A stretch of 64,000 nt of DNA from Xenoacremonium recifei (Eukaryota; Ascomycota; Sordariomycetes; Hypocreales; Nectriaceae): assembly GCA_012184525.1 (NCBI GenBank), contig WOFQ01000001.1, forward strand, positions 186,001 through 250,000. The letters are read 5' to 3'. The stretch's first letter is position 1. Every line of letters begins with the position of its first letter. Position numbers and translations under genes: made by a program. Below are positions 1 through 13,050 of this stretch, in pieces. The notes below the pieces were generated by a model. It searched no databases. It was given only the letters and a program-made list of their open reading frames with translations, and had not been told where the DNA came from.

Positions 1-3000
1 CTGCGAGGTCGAGGTTCTTCGCGTTGAGTAGTTTTGGTGAGCAGTATGTAAGCTCCAGAGTGGTAACCTGAGGCAACTGCCTAGAGATTCTCCGGAACAC
101 CTGGTAGTAGAGATCCCAAGCCTGGTTAAGATCATTCACATCCTGGCTAGACTCGTACTGCCTGCACCAATCCTGTGCCTCCTTCAGGTCTCGCCCAAAC
201 GCCTGCGCAAATGAAATCTCACGCAGAGTCTCAGGGCCGCGTTCTAAGAGCTCGTGGAGGGGCTCCAGAGTCCTGAACATGCCTTCGATGTTGTGATCAC
301 CAAAGTAGAGCCGGGATGCTTCCTCCAGACCTTCGTGCCACAGCTCATGCCAGAGCACGGCAACACGAATGAGTTCGTGGCTGACAGTATCAGCCTGCGC
401 AACCAAGTGGGAGCTGTGCTGTCGCATGCTGTCCATGATCTGGGCTGCTGAGCGAGACCTCCGCGTGTTCTTCCAAGATTTCATCGCCACAGTAAGGGGA
501 TAAACTAGAGCTTGCGGGTGAGCTCGCCCAACATCAGCAAGCAGGTTGTGAACGGATTGCTGCACCCGCTTGTTAGGCTGGTTGATACGAGCAATGAGTT
601 GAGGAATGACCTCTAGCCAAGTGTCCACACTGATATTGGTGAACCCCTCTGTGACAGCAGCATTGACATCGGGGCTTCCGCCGTGAGTGAACCAGAGAGT
701 GAGCAAGCGGAGCGTATCCTGCAGCGAGCTTCCGGCAGACAACGCTATGGACTTGAAGAAGCCCTTGACAGCTGGCACAACATGATCAATAATCAAGTTC
801 TGCTCTGCTCTAGAGAGCTGATTCTCGTTGTTGGCGGATAAGTTCTGCACAATCTCAAAGTTTGCCAGCGCCCAAGCATGCCACGCCTTGTACCAGCGGG
901 GGTTGTACTTGGTAGCCTGGGAGTAGGACGCGAGGATTTCTTGGACTTGAGTGTATTGCCAGTTATCCTTGTTCAAGGCAATCAACCATTCACCCTGCCG
1001 CAGGTAGCACTTTGCGAGTAGTACGGTTTGATCGTAGAGAGCCTGTTGGGTTTGGGGGCTAACCAAAGCCGGGTCAATGTGGTTCTGGAAACCGTACTCG
1101 GGAGACATGGTCATATCGTTACCCGCTTGAGCGGAGAGATGGGCTCTAGCCACCTCTAGACGATGCGCCGTCTCGTTGGTGAACTTCCGTAGACAATAGA
1201 GGGTCTTCTCAGCTTTTCCAGACTGGCGAAGATTGGGCGTTTGTCCAAGCTCCCACTGGTACTTCAGTATGGCGTAAGTGACTTGGGCAGGGATCTGTCG
1301 TGGCACAGGGCCGTCGGGGCGTTCATTCCAGTAGGGAATAACACTCTCCAGCGACACCAAAACATTATTCTGCTCATTGGTGTCGTCGGGGTTGTTGGGG
1401 TTGGGGTTTTTGGGACCGATGAGCTGCTTCAGTGACTTCTCAGCCAGTCCCATGCGACCCGACTTGCGGCAGAGGTTCGCAAACTTGATCCACATGTGCA
1501 TATTCTCGTGAGGTTTGATGACAATGTTCCGCAGTCGCAACATACGCTGCCATACCTCGACATTCCGCTGGCAACCCTTCAGTCGAGTCTCCCATGTCCG
1601 TCGCATAATGGCCTGCTTCTTAGCATCGCATTGCTTGTAGACGATGAGTTCCTCCAGTTCAGCCAGCATCTGCACTCGGACGACGACTTGGTAAGCGCGG
1701 TTGTATGATTCACTCACCAAGGCACTCAGCTCTGTGTCGAGACCCTCGCGTGCTTGCTGAACGCAGCTGAGCGCCAGTCGGAACTGGTTGCGATGGAGCG
1801 CCAATATCGCTCCAAAGAAAGACCTGTCGGGCGAGAATCTCTTGAGGGACTGTAGGTAGCTATCCATTGAATCCCACTTGCCCAAGCCCCAGGCTGCTGC
1901 AGTTGCTAGGGGTGCAATCATGCGTTGGACTTCGGTTGACGAGTTGGCCCAGGTGGTTCCAGTGATGCCTGCAAGAGCCTCCCACTCTCCCAGGGCGTGC
2001 AAACATCGCATCTTGCCCATGACAATCTCCACCGGGACGGGGTTTCCCGGAGTCACTTCCGCTTCTCTCTTGTTGTAGAAGGCCAGGGCCTCCTCCCAAC
2101 GCTCCAGCTTCTCAAACCAGGTTTCCCGGAGCTGAATGCCTTCCTTATAGAGCTGGGCCTTTCGTAGGATACCGATGGCAGCATCAGATTGCTGTAGCTG
2201 GTTATTTATAACGATCAGAGCTTCCACGGCGCCGCTGCTCTGGTCTTGGAGGAACTCAAGTTCCTTGTAATGTAGTGCTTTGGCGTAAGCATGGCAACGA
2301 GCTGCCTCCCTGCCGAGGACACGGATATCGATGGGCAATGCCTTGTCGTCATGCTCCATGAATTCGGCCAGGTTTAGTAACAAGCCGAGCAAGTCGGGTG
2401 GCACATTCTCGGACTTGATCGCGCTCTCAATGTTTTGGATGAGTTCATCCTGGAATTGTTCGTACAGCTCGCTCCAACAAGACACAAAAGCCGAATTGAA
2501 CAGCTCACGTGCCAGCGGCAAGTAGACGCTGGCCAGGCTTGCACATGCACGAAGAGCATGATTTGGTGATTCAGTGAGGAGAGTCGTGCTGAAGCGACGC
2601 AGCCACTCCTGCCAATCCTCCTTGGTCGATTTGCCCTTCGTGTCCCATGCAGCCTTGAGATGGATCGCGTTCATCTCCAACTTCTTGGTTGCCTGATCCG
2701 CGAAAGTTGGTTCATCCGCGCCATCAGCAAACCTGGTCTCTGAAGTCAAGTCTTGGGGCAAGACCTCGTTCTTTGCAAGCTTTCCGACGAGCAAATCGTA
2801 GTTCTGATGCGTGATCCCATGTTGTTGAACCACTTTGTTGACAGTTCTCATGAAGTGGACGTAGTCTTTGCCTAATTGCTGTATCAAGGCGCACAGGGTG
2901 TCCAAAGCTGCAGTTCGGAGAGTCGGTTCTCCTATGTCGATAACTCTCGTGAGCGGGTGGATGATCTTGGAGGCGTAATCATTAAGATTGACCTGCCGAG

Positions 3001-6000
3001 AGATCTTGCCAATGGCCTCAATGGCCTGCTTTCTGATGAAGGTGGGCTGGCCTTGTTTCTCGAATGTTCGTACGATGACGGGTATGATGAGATGCATATA
3101 CTCCTCGGCACTAGCCCCGAAGACAAGGAAAGCGTGAAGCACTCGTTCGGAGGGAATGCGCTTAGCAGACAGGTCCTTATCCAGAACGCTAAGCATAAGC
3201 GGGAGGAGACCAGCCAGGTAGATTTTGAACTCTCCTTCCAGAGATCTCGAGATAGCCTCGACAAGAGATAGAATAGTGGTCTGCAGTGAAGTCGAGGTGT
3301 GCCAGTACTCTTGAAGAATATCGACGATCTCAGGAAGATAGTTCCTGATGTGTTGGCGCACAATGCTCACCAGCGTTGCCAGCTGGTTGAAATAAGACTC
3401 TAGTCTCGTAGATGACGAGGACCTGATGACTTGTAGGAAAGCCGGTATGATCCTGTCCAAGAACGAGACACATTCCAAGCCGAGCGTTCGGAAGATGTTC
3501 ATAATAGCCTCCACAACGGCGGCATGGTGCTGCACCAGACTGGGATCTTTCAAGATCTGGAGGAGAGCATTGATGACAACTGTCGGGAAATACTCCTTGT
3601 TAGAAGGTGTCAGCCCGGTCATCATCAAGGAGATATCGGTCATCTGGTTTGATTCCGCGCGTCGCTGATTCTCCGGTGTTCGCTCCTCAACCTGCTGGTG
3701 TTTGTAAGGATCCAGAGCACCAAGGATACCCATCAGCTTGATGGTTTCCTGGCGCAGAGGGCCTCGCTGGCCTTCGGTTCGGATGATGCCCTGCAAAAGC
3801 TCCAAGAGCTCGGGGTATTCCAAATACGGCTCGATGACATATCCCGAATTGCTTGCCAATTGGCCAAGGGCATGAAGAGCAGCCTCTCGCTTCGCGTTGG
3901 AGCTCTGGTCTTGCAAAGCATCGATAATCAGAGGCATCAGACGATCCTTGTATGGGAGGATGTCTTCGCCGCCAACTGTTGCCAACTCGCCGATGGCCTT
4001 GAGAATCGTAGCAGCAACTGATGGGTTCGGGTCGCTCGCTTTCGGGAGGAGAACCGAGATCATGGGTTCGACGTAGGGCTTGATGAGCCCCTGCGCATTC
4101 TGAACCAGGAGACTCAAGAGCTCCGCGCTCTCCTCTTTGTTACGGGCAACATCAGAAAACTCGAGCTCAGTGAGCATCTGGATCAACGTCTTTCGGAGCG
4201 AAGGAATGACGTATGCCGGGTTGAAACGCGCAAGACGACCAATAATCGAGATGGCAACTTCTCTGATAGCGAAGACTTCATCATTGAGCGCGAAAAAGAG
4301 GATCCGAATGTTCTCAGCCTTGGCAAGATGTCGGTCGAATCGCTCATCCAGAGCAGCGAGTACGGTGCGTCTAATTTTTGGCTCAGGGTCTGAGACGCCG
4401 ACAGTGAGAAGTCGTTCTATGACATCTCCCACAACGCTGAGGGCGTGATAACTAGTCTGGTTGACGATGGGATCTCCGATGTAAAGTTGGCAGCAGGTCA
4501 GGGCAGCCGCCTCCCGGGTCTCCGCGTCCTCGTCCTCAACGTACTTGATAGCGACGTCACGCACGAACTCATTAAGAACGTGCCCAGTGAAATCGAAGCT
4601 TCCAAGAGTGTTCAAGGCCAGTTTCACCTCTGCCCTTCGATGTTCGTATGCGCCAGGGTCCTTAGCGTCCTTCTGGATGATGGGCACCGAGCTGAGAGTG
4701 TTTGGCTGTGGTGCTCCTAGGGGCTTGAAGGGCTCGCCACACAAGACGACGCTCAGCATGTCCAACAGCCTTTCCTGAATCGTGGCCTTGACGGGAGGAA
4801 TGTAAAAGGCCATGTCCACCAGGGCTTGGGTGAGTTTCGGGGTGAGATCGCAAGCAAAGATCGGGTCCAGCAAAGCCTCCATATACTTGCTGAGAGTCTG
4901 ACCAACGGCAACGGCGAGACGACTGATACAGTCAAAGACTGGGTCCACGGATCCCCTCTTACGGGATTGCAAGCTCAAGCCTTCTCTCACATAAATAAGA
5001 ATGCTGTCGAGGTATGGGGCCATGGCGCTCTTAACGGAGTTGGAGACGTTTCCGATGGCGAGGAAAGCGTCGTTTCGATCCTTTTCCTTCTTCAGCATTC
5101 CAGACAGGAAGACCATGAACTTGTGCAGCCAGGTGGCGGAAAACTCCGTGGGAGCGTAACTGGCCAGATCAGGGATCAGAAGCACCACTGTCTTGCGGAT
5201 TGTCGGGTCCCTATGATCCTTGTTTTTGAAGACAATCTCGCAAGCTTCCTGGTAGTGATCCTGCATGTACATGGCGCCCTGTTCCAGGAGCTCCTTCAGC
5301 ACGAGGAGCGATCCATGGATGGACTCAACGGTATTAACCTTGAGCCCTTGCCGGGCCTCGGCGTAGATCTTGCCCATCCATAGCTGCTTCATCTCCTGGT
5401 CTCGTTCGCGAATAATGCGGAAGCAAGCGCTGACTGTCTCGGCCGAGGTCGCTCGGATCAGCTGTCGGGAGTCTCTAAGCCCGATCCAGATCCAGTCGAA
5501 GATGGTCGGGATGTACTGGTACATAAGCGTTGGAGCATTTCGGGCAAGTTCCCGCAGAACAAGGACAGCGCTATATCGTCGTTCTTCGACTCTATCGTTT
5601 TGCAACCATTCAAGCGCCGTGTTGACCTCGGAGTCAACGAGTTCGGATATCATAGAGCCACCTGGCCGACACAACTTGCCAAGGGCAATGGCAGCGGGCT
5701 GCATGGGGTTGATGTCCTTGCCTCGCAGAATCGTCTTAAGGTTTTGGGTGAAGCGTGTGTACTTGGCACCGACATCCACCCCGTCGAAGTCAATGAGAGC
5801 GTCCAGAGCGTAAATGCCACCGAGGCGTTCTGATGAGTCATTGCCGTGGGTAATGAGCTGCGTGATCTTGTTGTTAACAGCATTGTAGAAGCTGGCGAAC
5901 TGCTCGGGGTTCATGTCTTATATGGGCGTCAGTCCTGGACTCGCCCATCAAGGTCTCTTGTCGGGGCGGAGTCTCCCTACCTCTATGGTAAACCGTGACC

Positions 6001-6168
6001 AGCTCGCGCAGCTGTATTGCGGATCGTTTTCGTACATCGTCGCCGGATCTGTGGCCTGTCAGTGTGCGCCGAGGCTGAGGTTGCAGAGCTGCTCCCAGCT
6101 TACCGCGAGCGCAATCCGCGCGTGAGGTATTCGAGTCGCTCCAAGGCGACCTGCTGTTGTTGCGCCAT
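1..6168 (-). CDS. tor: TOR serine/threonine kinase (PIKK family), partial, C-terminus beyond left edge
   Basis: Central growth kinase of TORC1/TORC2. Exons on the minus strand: 6168-6104, 6048-5981, and 5916 to the left edge, about 2016 codons. The first two exons encode a start MAQQQQVALERL and a helical stretch ending VTVYHR; the third opens DMNPEQF. What follows is a long array of HEAT-like helical repeats (roughly residues 60-1200), a FAT region (roughly 1250-1830) and the FRB domain near residue 1885, where HELIRVAVLWHELWHEG and YFGDHNIEGMF are unmistakable TOR signatures. The serine just before HELIRV, equivalent to the rapamycin-contact serine of yeast Tor1, is present. The kinase and FATC domains must lie left of position 1. 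The main exon is open throughout. Intron 1 uses GTAAGC...CACAG; intron 2 uses GTAGGG with a weak ...TAAG acceptor. The identification is secure; the two 5' exons are inferred from phase and splice signals. Confidence 0.95.
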
Positions 6169-6874
6169 CCTCCCTCACACGACCGTATGGCGTAACAGTC
6201 GACAGCTCATGCAGCACTCAGCAGGGGGCTGAGAGGCTGCCCACAGCGGGCGGGAAGAGGCGAGGCTGATGGATCGCGTCGCTCGTGTCGTCGCTCGTCT
6301 TGGCTGGCGCTGCGTCTCGTCTCGTCTCGTCGGATTGGAGCTCTGGAGGAGCTTCGTCAAGAGGGCGACCGGCGGCCTCGAAGCTGGCCTGATCGCGAAA
6401 AAGGGTTGATTGTCGCCCTCAGCCAGGCACTGCGTCTGGAAGCAGTTGCTAGCAGAGCATGGCAGCCTTCGAGGATGGGTAATGGATATGTATGGATATG
6501 AAGATTGGGGCGCTGGCCGGTCAGGTGCAAGTTGACGGGTTCCAGTTAATGCCGATCTTGCTGGGCAACAAGGGGAACGGGCCGCAGAAAGTATCGACAC
6601 AGTGCGGGTTTCAGAGTAAGCTCCACTCATATGCGTGTGACTGCCATTGCCCGCCGCAAATCATGTGTCAGCTGCGTCCACTTCGACAAATTGATACGGT
6701 GTCGGCACAAGAGGCTGATTCTTATCGATAAGCACGGGCGGTGGATAGGCTGGAGCAGGCTGGGATTTATACAGAACCGCCACCAGCGTCCTCCTTCACC
6801 TTCGCACACATCTTCTGCTACGACCGCTATCGCCATTTCTTCAGCTCTGTATATACTATCCTTCTTCTGCAATC
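6169..6874. promoter_or_regulatory. Shared intergenic region of divergent TOR and RTF2 genes
   Basis: These 706 bases separate the TOR start (minus) from the RTF2 start (plus), so both promoters must lie here or overlap. A short tandem repeat of CGTCT (three copies plus a partial one) sits at 6313-6332. TATA-like AT stretches occur at about 6766-6773 and 6847-6856, just upstream of RTF2. I see no further coding sequence. Confidence 0.5.
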
Positions 6875-7693
6875 ATGGGTAACGACGGCGGCTCGATCCC
6901 AAAACGTCGCGAGTTGGTGAAGAACGCCGCCCGCACTCCCACCGTCTCCGAACTGAAAGCCACCACTCTCGAATCGCTCGGCCATGCGTGGACGCACTGC
7001 GCATTGAGCAATGCGCCACTAGACCTTGATACTGTTGTTTCCGATTGGCGCGGCCGGTTATACAATTATGAGGCGATCCTCAAAGGCATGATGCCCTCCG
7101 ACGAACCGGCCGAAGTCACGCCTGCCAGCCTCGGCATCAAATCGTTGCGAGACATCGCCAAGCTCAAAATTTCGAAGAATGAGGGCAAGTGGGTGTGTCC
7201 GATATCATTAAAGGAGCTCGGTCCCTCGGTCAAGGCTGTCTATCTAATTCCTTGCTGCCATGTCTTTGCCGAGGCCGCACTGAAGGAGATCCAAGAGAAG
7301 GCATGTCCCGAATGCGGCGAGTCCTTTGAACAGGAGAATATCATCACAATTGCCGCAATGGCAAAGGAAGACATTCAGCGTCTTGAGCAACGAATCGAGG
7401 CATTGAGGGAGAAGGGTTTGACGCATACACTGAAGAAAGACAAGTCGGCGGAGAAAAAAAAGAAGCGCAAGGGCAAGGACGTGGAAGAGGAGGACGAGAA
7501 GGCAAAGAAGGATTCTCGCAAAGAAAATGGCCACTCTGAGAAGAAGCGCGACGATTCGAGGATCAGCGGCATCAACAATCCCCTGGCCGCCTCCCTCACT
7601 GCTCGAGTATTAGCGGAACAAGACGAGCGGAACAAGAGGAGAAAACTGGTTGCAGAATCGACCTCTAAAAGAGGCGAGACTGCGCGTGGGTGA
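6875..7693 (+). CDS. rtf2: Replication termination factor 2 family protein (RTF2-type RING)
   Basis: Single exon, 272 aa. Rtf2 family proteins act at replication-fork barriers and stalled forks in the nucleus. The N-terminus MGNDGGSIPKRRELVK is the family hallmark (human RTF2 begins almost identically). A first zinc-binding half follows (WTHCALSNAPL, about residue 50), then GRLYNYEAIL, and a second RING-like block with WVCPISLKEL, IPCCHVFAEAAL and ACPECGESF (about residues 107-155). From about residue 180 the protein is a lysine/glutamate-rich basic tail, likely nuclear localisation and disordered. It ends SKRGETARG. The length fits the family. It is divergent from TOR and convergent with the Zn2Cys6 gene, whose stop lies 236 bases beyond. 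The start is supported by the conserved MG..GGSIPKR opening. Confidence 0.93.
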   Translation: MGNDGGSIPKRRELVKNAARTPTVSELKATTLESLGHAWTHCALSNAPLDLDTVVSDWRGRLYNYEAILKGMMPSDEPAEVTPASLGIKSLRDIAKLKISKNEGKWVCPISLKELGPSVKAVYLIPCCHVFAEAALKEIQEKACPECGESFEQENIITIAAMAKEDIQRLEQRIEALREKGLTHTLKKDKSAEKKKKRKGKDVEEEDEKAKKDSRKENGHSEKKRDDSRISGINNPLAASLTARVLAEQDERNKRRKLVAESTSKRGETARG

Positions 7694-7929
7694 TATACTC
7701 ATGACTACTGATGATTATGTACATGTTTGGGAAAGCTACGAATTCGATACCCTTGGTCACTTCATCTTATTTCAGATCGTCTACTACATACCTCGTCTGA
7801 GGTGCCGGAACTGTTCATGAGGTGACGGCAATACTGACACTAGTTCCAGGGGTTGTCTATCTATTGGGTATACGTGACAAAGCCCAATGTCCTTCGCAAA
7901 ATCGTACAAAATCACACTCGCGGGTCAAC

Positions 7930-9841
7930 TCAACATCGCAGAAACTCCCTGGTCACTCTCCAATCCGCCATTCCAAGCTCCGGATCCCTAAAGAACGTCA
8001 CCCACACACCATTCTCATCCTTGGGCCCAAACGCCGCATTCTTCACGCGCCGGAACTCGTCAATCCCAAAAGGCGATTCCATATGTGCTTCATCTAGCCC
8101 GCCGACGTCCAATGGTGGCGTGGCATCTGTCACAAATGAAGCCATAGACGAAGAAGCCTCCGAGACCTCCCTCGAAGACGCCTCCTCGGACGACGCTGTG
8201 TCAGAACTGAGATCCAACAGAGGATCGGTGAATGACATGGGCGGAGGAGTAATGTTTGGTGGCTCGGACAGCGAGATCTTCAGCTCGTCGGGATCCAGCG
8301 TCTGCTTGCGCACGAGTCCTGGCCGTAGCCCATCCAGCTTCATGAAGTCGTTCAGTCCGGCGAAGGGATCAGCTGGGTCGAGCGTCCAGTCGAACGGCGC
8401 CTCAATACCGGCCTCCTCCATCTCGATAACCCGCGAGGCCACCGCGATAGTCGCCTCTGTATGCCATAGGTTCTCGCGCCGGCTGCGCACCCTGTCGCGG
8501 CCTAACAATCGAACGGCAGCACGACGAAGCGTGGGATGGCGACACTTGGTGGCGGTCCAGAAGACGGGGGCGACGATTTCAGTCTCAAAGCTGAAGGCGG
8601 CGGCGCGCGAGGAGTGGAAGGCCGGGGAGTTGATGATGGAGGATGCGAGGGAGATGATGGTGGCGAAGCCTGCGAGATGAGAGTCGTATGCGATCTCTAA
8701 CATTTGAAGCGCAGTCGAGACCCAGATCAGACTGGCCTCGTAGTAGATGCGCAGCAGGTTCTGGGCGTTGGTGATGGACGGAGATCGCGGGCTCATCGAT
8801 GCCAGCACCGTGAAGGCCGAGTTCCAACGTCCGAGTTGCGACAGCATACGATGTTGCTCGAATTGCAGCTTCTCCATGTCGTGAACGTCCGTCTCGGGGG
8901 AATATACCAACGTTGTGGCCCTCGAGGTGAACTGCAGGCCCTCGTCGAGAATATGATATAGCACGCATCTTGCTTCGTCGAGAGACGTGAATATTGCCGG
9001 GACAGTGGTCCAGAGTCGCAAGTGCTCAGGTATCGGGTCCGGACGACTGCCATAGAGGAAGCTTGCCAGGCTTAGCCTTGCGTAGATCGGCACGAGGGAC
9101 CGCTTGATGGTGTCCATGGCCGGCGACGAACCGTCAGCCATGCCAAACAGGATCTTGCGACCCTGGCAGATATGAAGCTGGGCAGCAGACTCACGATCTG
9201 CGAGGAACTCAATGCATATGAAGAGAACGCACACCAGCAGCGGAATAGGCGATGGCTCGTTGCCCTGTGACCACGTCCGCAGCGAACGGATGGCCTTGCC
9301 ATACTCCTGGAAAGCGAACCGTTTGTCCAGATCACGTCCCAGCTTGGTCTTTGTCTCGATACATTCATGGAGACTGCTTACAGCCAGCAACGCATGGCGA
9401 ACGGCGGACTCAGTCGTGCTCAGCTGCAGAACCAGTCCACCCCAAAAGCCAACGTCGACGGTTCCAGAGAGGATACTAGCAGAGCGGTTGCGGTAGTATT
9501 CAAAGGCGCGACACTCTTCAGGAGACTCGAAGCCTGGTATTGGGCTGAGAGACCCAGAACCGCTGGCAGGGCTTGGACCGGAGCTCTGCTTGTAGCCGTC
9601 GCATTTGCGCCCTGTCTTGATACAGCGCAAGCAGTGTGGTTTCGCTTCGTCGCATTTAACCTTACGGATTCTAGAGAGCCGTTAGATGCCCTGCAATAGA
9701 AAAGAATGAGAGAACAAAACAGTCTTACTTGCAAGTTATGCATCCTGTCCGCACCTTTTTACTGCCTTTGCGGCCGTTGGGTTTGGAAGACGTCGTTGAG
9801 CTAGCCGGTGGAGATTCCGACGAGGACAAGACGCCCATCAT
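7930..9841 (-). CDS. Zn2Cys6 fungal transcription factor
   Basis: Two exons on the minus strand: 9841-9729 and 9670-7930, 617 aa. The 58-base intron (GTAAGA...CTCTAG) falls inside the zinc cluster, a very common position in this family. The spliced cluster reads GCITCK|IRKVKCDEAKPHC followed by LRCIKTGRKCDGY, giving all six cysteines of the binuclear cluster at about residues 34-62. A Ser/Pro-rich linker follows and then a long helical fungal-specific middle-homology region (for example LAVSSLHECIETKTK, ARLSLASFLYGSRPDPIPEHLR). Expected to be a nuclear DNA-binding regulator; the target cannot be read from sequence. There is a second ATG directly after the first. No neighbour suggests a pathway. 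An intron acceptor 24 bases upstream (CTATTGCAG) would be out of phase with the cluster. Confidence 0.9.
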
Positions 9842-11226
9842 CTTGGCTAGGAGCTTTGCTATAGTAATATAGAGAGATGAGAGGGGAGGGTTCAATTCGC
9901 GCTACTGGGAAGAGATGCAAGAAGTCCGAGGTCAGAGTCCGAGGATGCAAGTCCAAGTCAATGCCAAGAGGGGTCGTTCGGGGGGATTCTACGTAAATAA
10001 GGGTCCTGTCAAGAGGAGAGGAACTGGGCCTCTAATATTGTCAGGATCACCGGAAGATGGGCACAGAGCAGCGTGTTAGCGGCGTCGCAGGGCTGTGGCT
10101 TGGTGGCGCTGAGCCCTGCAGCTTGCGTCAGTTCCTTGGAAGATGGACGCTGGGGGTCGATCCTCGCCAGTTTGGCCTGCTTACAGCGCTATAGTGTTGG
10201 AGAGGGTGTGAGGGGTACTGAGACTCTACAGGCGTCTGAGCTGCAACTTCGTGATCAGGTGCAGATGAGTACTCCTACAGAGTCTGCTCGGGTACCATGA
10301 AGACGGACAATGCATGGTACTTTGGGGAATTGTATGACATGCATAGTCTTCCCAGCTGTCTCAGGATAGCCGAGTTTCTACTCCGTAGGTAAGGTAGCGA
10401 GCTCAGCCAAGTTTCGCAAGCCTTCCCACTAAGGGAACGTCCATGATAGAAAGACATTACCCTGTCAGCACTTACAAAAACTCCTCAACCAGGAACATCA
10501 GCCCCTTCAGCCTTACCAGCTGCCATCTCTTCTTAAGCAGGGGTATTCAATAGAGATCCTTCCATGAAACCCCATCAGAGCTATTCCTAGGATCCTAAAC
10601 CCAGCCCATCCCTCTCTGACAGAGATCGCCGCATCAGCCTTACCACTGCTCCACCCTATACCACCCTACAAACCCCGCGGATTGGCCTGCTCGGACTTCC
10701 AGCTCGGACTGGAGTGCGAGCTTCTCTCTCGCATTCTCGAGACCGGCTGCTCAGCCCTGCTCCAAGCGTCACCTCCATTTCGGCAGATTCCAGCGCCTCT
10801 CAGCCGTAGTCGCAGCTTTATTCAGACTTCGCGTGGCTTTAATTTCCCCAGAGTACCCCTTTGCCGCTTAGCGAACATACGCAGCTCACTGCCACATCTC
10901 GCACTTTAGGATCCGAGTAACTGGGGCCGTTCGTCTGTGCCGCGAGGACCGATGGGGCTGACGTCGACGTGGCCAAGTATCTTTTCTCTTGTACAGAGGC
11001 TTCAATGACTTCAGAGTGGATTGAAGATGGGCCGGGAAGCTCAAAATAAGCCTGTTGACAATTTGCGGGCAGCATGGTAGAAGATCCGTCTTCATAGTTA
11101 ACTGGACCAGGATAAACATGACGCTCGTCTATATAATGGACTTGGTTCGTCTGAACATCTCCAGACACTCAGTATTGAGTAGTCAGTGGCTCTCTCATTC
11201 CCCCAGAACCCCTTCTTTTCCTTACT
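9842..11226. other. Intergenic region upstream of the Zn2Cys6 and beta-lactamase-like genes
   Basis: About 1.4 kb between two divergent genes. Short open frames on both strands show no conserved motif or splice pattern. A purine-rich stretch (agagagatgagaggggaggg) lies just upstream of the Zn2Cys6 start. A TATA-like tctatataatgg at about 11129-11140 is some 90 bases before the beta-lactamase-like start and is a plausible core promoter. Confidence 0.4.
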
Positions 11227-13050
11227 ATGCCTTCTCTTATTAAAATAGTCTCTGCCTTGGCCGTCGGTGCCACGGTCGTCGATGCCACGACGTGCCCTCC
11301 GATGGGCGCCGTCCTTCCAGCCCCCAAATCCCCAAGCAAGAGCGAAGCTGTAAAAACTGCAGTCAAGGAGCTCACAAAAGCCCTCGATGCACAGGCTTCA
11401 GCGAGTTTCAACTCTTCGGCGCTCGCCTTCCAAGTCAAGTCGATTCACGAGGATGCCCCTCTCATGAGCTACTACTTCACGCCTCCCAACCCGGGCACTG
11501 GTGCCACGTCAATAAACGAGAACACGATCTTCAGAATGGCTAGTGGGACAAAGCTCTTGACTGTATTGTCATCTCTATTGAGTGATTGCGTCGATATGAA
11601 TGAGTCAGTGTTGAAGTATCTCCCTGAGCTCAACGAGACGGCTGGACACAACCCCATCCTATCAATTCCATGGGAGGAAATATCTGTCGACTCACTGGCC
11701 GCTCACCTCTCAGGCCTCGGAGTTGATAGTAAGTAAAGCCATCTTAACTACCAGAAGTACACTAATGTCTTCAAGTGGCGCAAGATCTGGACATCATCGG
11801 CTCAGGCCCATGGAAGGCACTGGGTCTACCAAATGTTCCCAATGGAACTGGACCTGACTGCTCTGGACTCCCAGGTACTGCTGTTTGCACAAGAGCAGAC
11901 TTGCTGCGCGAAGTCAACCGACGACCTCCAGTCTATTCGCCGTACACGAACCCCGTATACTCTAATATTGGTCTGGCTCTGCTCGGATACGTGGTTCAAG
12001 CTGCGAACAACAAGTCCTTTCCAGACGTCTTGCAGGAAAAGATTTTCGACGTTGTCGGCATGAACCACTCCACGCTTGGAACAGTGCCCCCGCGAGAGGA
12101 GATGTTTATTCCTGAGGGAGACACTATCTGGAACATTACCCTTGGTGCCTTTGATGCGTAAGCTGAGTCCTCATCCGGTTCAGTACCTGCGACAAGCTAA
12201 CACTTATAGTGCTGGTGGCATGTACTCGACTGTCGCGGACATGATTGCCCTTGCCGAAGGTATCATGACGCACAAGTTCCTATCGCCCTTGGAAACTCGT
12301 AAATGGATGAAGCCCGACACCACGACTGCTTCTTGGGGTTACGTCGTCGGCCGCCCTTGGGAGATCCTGCGCACCGATAACCTCACTTCCGATGGACGCC
12401 TCATCGACGTCTACACCAAGAGCGGCGATCTCGGACTCTACCACTCCATGACCGTCTTTGTGCCCGACTACGACTTCGTTATCTCGATGATGATGGGAGG
12501 TGAGGAGATCTCCGCCAACGCCTACAACCCGGGAATTATCTTGAGCAAGGTAATGCAAGCCCTTGTACCAGCTATCGATACGGCCAGTCGGGATGAGACA
12601 ACGAGCACATACTTGGGAGAATACGTCGATGAGAGCACAAACTCCAGCATTGTCTTCAATATGAATGAAGGACCCGGCATGCTGATCAAGAACTGGACGA
12701 TCCGTGGCTTTGACGTGCTGGATCACATCCCGGACTACTCATTTGACATCCTAGAGTCGGGCGAGACGGTGGGAAACATCACAGTCATAGCGCGCGTGTA
12801 TCCTACGGACCTGAAGAACGGGGACAAATTTGCTTGGCGTGCTGTCTTCGATACACTGACAGCCGAAGAGGATGCTGAGCTCAATGATCAACTGTTCTTC
12901 AAGAATGGGTACTGCCAGACATGGTTCCAGCAGGATCGCAAGGTCTACGATTATCTGAGTTTGGACGAGTTCATATTCACTCTTGACGGAAGCGAGGCGA
13001 AGACAGTGGAGTGTCCAGCATTCAAGGTCACATTGAAGAAAGTAGACTAA
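11227..13050 (+). CDS. Secreted serine beta-lactamase-like hydrolase
   Basis: Three exons, 11227-11728, 11776-12157 and 12210-13050, 574 aa. The protein has the penicillin-binding/beta-lactamase (class C-like) serine hydrolase fold found in many fungal secreted or cluster-associated esterases and peptidases. A signal peptide is visible at residues 1-20 (MPSLIKIVSALAVGATVVDA). The catalytic SxxK motif is MASGTK (Ser106, Lys109) and the second motif YSN is at Tyr229. A C-terminal all-beta region of about 200 residues follows the enzymatic domain (KNWTIRGFDVLDHIPDYSF onward). Several N-x-S/T sites suit secretion. Introns are 47 and 52 bases with GTAAGT...TTCAAG and GTAAGC...TATAG. The substrate is unknown: esterase, transesterase and D-stereospecific peptidase activities all occur in the family, and antibiotic resistance should not be assumed. 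Confidence 0.88.

Noticed and set aside
254..5833. Plus-strand open frames of 60-185 codons (for example 4826-5383)
   Set aside because: They are antisense to the continuous TOR coding exon and have no family resemblance.
11227..13050. Antibiotic-resistance beta-lactamase
   Set aside because: The fold and SxxK/YSN motifs fit, but fungal members are mostly esterases or peptidases and nothing here indicates a role in resistance.
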